Of a stretch of 64,000 nt of DNA, positions 62,901 through 64,000 are shown piece after piece. Location of the stretch: contig OX442314.1 of assembly GCA_949358305.1 (NCBI GenBank), positions 50,972,581 to 51,036,580 of the forward strand, written 5' to 3'. The stretch is from Strigamia acuminata. Taxonomy: Eukaryota; Arthropoda; Chilopoda; Geophilomorpha; Linotaeniidae. How positions within the stretch are numbered: the stretch's first letter is position 1; each line of letters begins with the position of its first letter. Under the pieces are notes generated by a model. It made no database searches, was not told where the DNA came from, and was given only the letters and a program-made list of their open reading frames with translations. The translations under genes were made by a program, and so were the position numbers.

Positions 62901-64000
62901 TCCCTTTGGTGTGTAGAAGGCAGTTTTACAACGATCCTCCTCTTGCATCTCCATTTGATGATATCCCTGAGTTAGATCTAATGATGTGAAATACTTGGCC
63001 TTATTCGTACTGTGGATTAACAGGTCGATACTAGGCATTTGTATTGTGTCGAGTATTGAAATGGCGTTAAGCCAACGGTAGTCAATACACAAACGGTATT
63101 TGCCGTTTGGTTTGGCTACTATCACAGGATGACTGATGTACGGGCCAGTTGCAGGCTCGATTAGATCATCGGCCTCCAACTCCTCGACTAACTCCGTCAT
63201 TATGGCCTTCTTGGCCGGGTTGTACATTCGATAAGGTTGGACTCGCCATTTCGCATCTTTTTTCAAAGTGATTTTATGCTTGGCTAAGTTGGTGCAACCT
63301 ACTTTGTCCCTAAAAACGTCTTTTATTGCTAAAATGACAGCTTTTAGTTGGTCCTTACGTTCGTCCGTACTATCACAGTCTGCGACAAGCTTTTCAGCCC
63401 AATCAGCAGGCGTGTGAGTCTCGGCGCCATTAGCATCGAGTGTACGGATACGTGCCAATTCACAGTCTGACTCTCTAGTTTCGTAGGGAGCCGACCATCC
63501 AGGCATGGAATCGCATGTGAACGATCCTCTTTTCGCTCTTAGGTCAATTCCGGCGCGTCGCATGAAGTTGTGACCAATGATAAGATCACATACTCCAGGT
63601 TTCAGGATAATAAAGTTGATTGGTGTATATTTTAGTCCGCCTGCCCACTTGACACAAAGTGTAATTTGTCCAAGTGGTACGTGACTAATTCCTACTGCAC
63701 AAACTCGCATTCCCCGAGGACATTCTTGGATATAATCGGGTTCTGCGTTGGTTTGAGATAGAAGTTGCATTCCAATGAAACACTGGGTTGCACCAGAGTC
63801 CATTAGAGCATTGAACTTCAAACCTCCAATCTGAACTCTCATACGAGGGTCGTCAGAATGTCGGTCAGTCAGTGTTTTCACGAATGCCGTAACTCCGCGT
63901 TGATCTAAACGTCGGAGATTACTGAATTTCTTCACATTCCACTTTCCACCGTGGTTGAAGATGCTGAGTCCCTCCAATTGTTTCGTCATTGCGTCGAATC
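59970..64000 (-). CDS. pol: Gypsy D Pol: protease, RT, RNase H, integrase (5' end off window)
   Basis: The frame is open to the right edge, so the first ATG seen (63989) need not be the start. Counting from it: protease D64-S-G-A-T; RT with the M-P-F-G-L-C-N-A-P motif and Y400-L-D-D; RNase H with V-M-T-D-A-S-H and the S-T-P-E-L-E-C-L motif; integrase with H-H-C-C (H-G-H-P-L-C-G-H, C-P-H-C) and a D, D, E core (S-D-N-G-R-Q-F, N-P-T-E-R); GPY/F-like R-D-G-P-W. No stop or frameshift is seen over 1339 codons, so this Pol appears functional. It is related to C Pol throughout but clearly a different lineage. Confidence 0.95.
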   Translation of the reverse strand, partial: FDAMTKQLEGLSIFNHGGKWNVKKFSNLRRLDQRGVTAFVKTLTDRHSDDPRMRVQIGGLKFNALMDSGATQCFIGMQLLSQTNAEPDYIQECPRGMRVCAVGISHVPLGQITLCVKWAGGLKYTPINFIILKPGVCDLIIGHNFMRRAGIDLRAKRGSFTCDSMPGWSAPYETRESDCELARIRTLDANGAETHTPADWAEKLVADCDSTDERKDQLKAVILAIKDVFRDKVGCTNLAKHKITLKKDAKWRVQPYRMYNPAKKAIMTELVEELEADDLIEPATGPYISHPVIVAKPNGKYRLCIDYRWLNAISILDTIQMPSIDLLIHSTNKAKYFTSLDLTQGYHQMEMQEEDRCKTAFYTPKGNYQFKRMPFGLCNAPCSFQNLMSRVMGDSLHKHVLVYLDDLIIFSHSWKEHLDHIKDVLEKLQKANLTINKAKSKFGRTSLKFLGHYITPEGLNADPDKIKSVKEFPEPTCSKDIQRFHGLSNFFRKFIPNHADIARPLTSIMHKNAAFVWGKEQKEAFAKIKEILCDKEQVLHMPDMSKPMVVMTDASHTGLGAVLCQDVEVFNEKTQKMMMVPKPVAYASRVLRGAEERYSTPELECLAVVWAVDRFRPYLEYTTFTLESDAQALGWLMRTPEPSGRFGRWAVKIQCGAFKIVFRKGALNQVADALSRAPLSAMDTPITDYIEPVEINQFYPLWTGNKKTQVIPVEGRRHFLTNVNVRFNDFSELNEENSNNSGEKGEVNEKGKTKHQTTVFSALTDVLNQVPPTRAEIIAEQLLDDDCKKIMAHLKLSEEDQELETDLDWLNTIAGYCLDESGEDGSKMLIFFRPTFEEELNDSGNGFKAVIPKSLVRRALFACHGHPLCGHAGMSKTLERAKLIYYWPKMTRDTRNYVRGCPHCQQYKPSQHRKHRAAYTPHNMTNPWETVSIDLMGPKPAGRSKLQWILVIIDHCTKWVEVFALTKASSESIVNKMSDVFHRWGYPKKILSDNGRQFVSTVYSDFCKKHHIDMAHVSPYHASANPTERANRDLKMMLAIYSDVHSHWPRFLNEFAFATRTAISDATGFSPMMLNTGRTVPLPFDPRMVEHGVKFDKNKPEEYVHGILDVLRRAHQEMHRKIQENYVRHDKIHRNKYHICQYAVGDLVWKATHILSNKEKGITAGFAEKRDGPWEITAVLKGGSYSLRKVADGSIEKSINIQDLSPYIPSFPVEAWSENQTEGSEGIHPTPNWMDEHFPVSQQTEEEVVPMETEDTVENDILQPPDEVVEGVIENNELEHIKRRNKKLLRAERRSKRTPKPNRQFSDDFVQKMQEISISEKNIYFTKHAHLYFEETTHPCYF

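Larger units (their letters stand above)
56845..64000 (-). mobile_element. Gypsy D, 3' part (runs off the right edge)
   Basis: Pol (59970..>64000) is followed by a spliced third ORF (59428..56845). This is the same gene order and exon plan as Gypsy C. Gag and the 5' LTR lie beyond the window. Confidence 0.85.

Overview
The window is eukaryotic and looks like the genome of an arthropod. It has no bacterial operons. It holds Ty3/Gypsy and Copia LTR retrotransposons, small terminal-inverted-repeat (TIR) elements with 2- or 8-bp target duplications, an SR-type splicing-factor gene, and AT-rich host DNA. The order or species cannot be settled from the sequence; one small gene (53702..54316) reminds me of an expanded arachnid family, which is only a weak hint.

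Left part (1..35338): one large minus-strand Gypsy element, 'C', with 817-bp LTRs at 34522..35338 and 9482..10298. It encodes gag, pol and a spliced third ORF in the env position. A second Gypsy element, 'B' (13896..26892, TSD CGAAC), sits between C pol and the third ORF. A Copia element (19021..26482, TSD GATTA) sits in the leader of B. A MITE (19970..21554, TSD TA) sits in the Copia pol, and another MITE (20446..21200) sits in that one. This is a five-level nest. The block 1..10298 recurs, apparently identically, as 25041..35338, so the whole nest is tandem with a 25,040-bp period. The right edge of the repeat is exactly the end of the C LTR. The layout is LTR-internal-LTR-internal, as expected from LTR/LTR unequal exchange (or an assembly duplication).

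Middle (35339..54316): host DNA with relics. It contains degraded Copia fragments, a 751-bp MITE built from a GGCGACGAAATGA motif, an intact intronless SR-protein ORF (38400..39401), partial local duplications, minisatellites, a candidate two-exon membrane-protein gene (46873..47292), a decayed PIF1/Helitron-type helicase (47344..48046), two more MITEs with 8-bp TSDs, and an uncharacterised gene at 53702..54316.

Right part (56845..64000): the 3' part of another minus-strand Gypsy element, 'D', whose pol runs off the window. It too carries a downstream third ORF made of a tiny first exon and a long second exon. The third ORFs of C and D occupy the same position and have the same exon plan, but show no obvious sequence similarity.

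Most interesting points: the two canonical -1 slippery heptamers exactly at the two frame changes in C gag/pol, followed by an in-frame TGA before the protease; the spliced non-env third ORFs; and the 25-kb tandem unit of nested elements.
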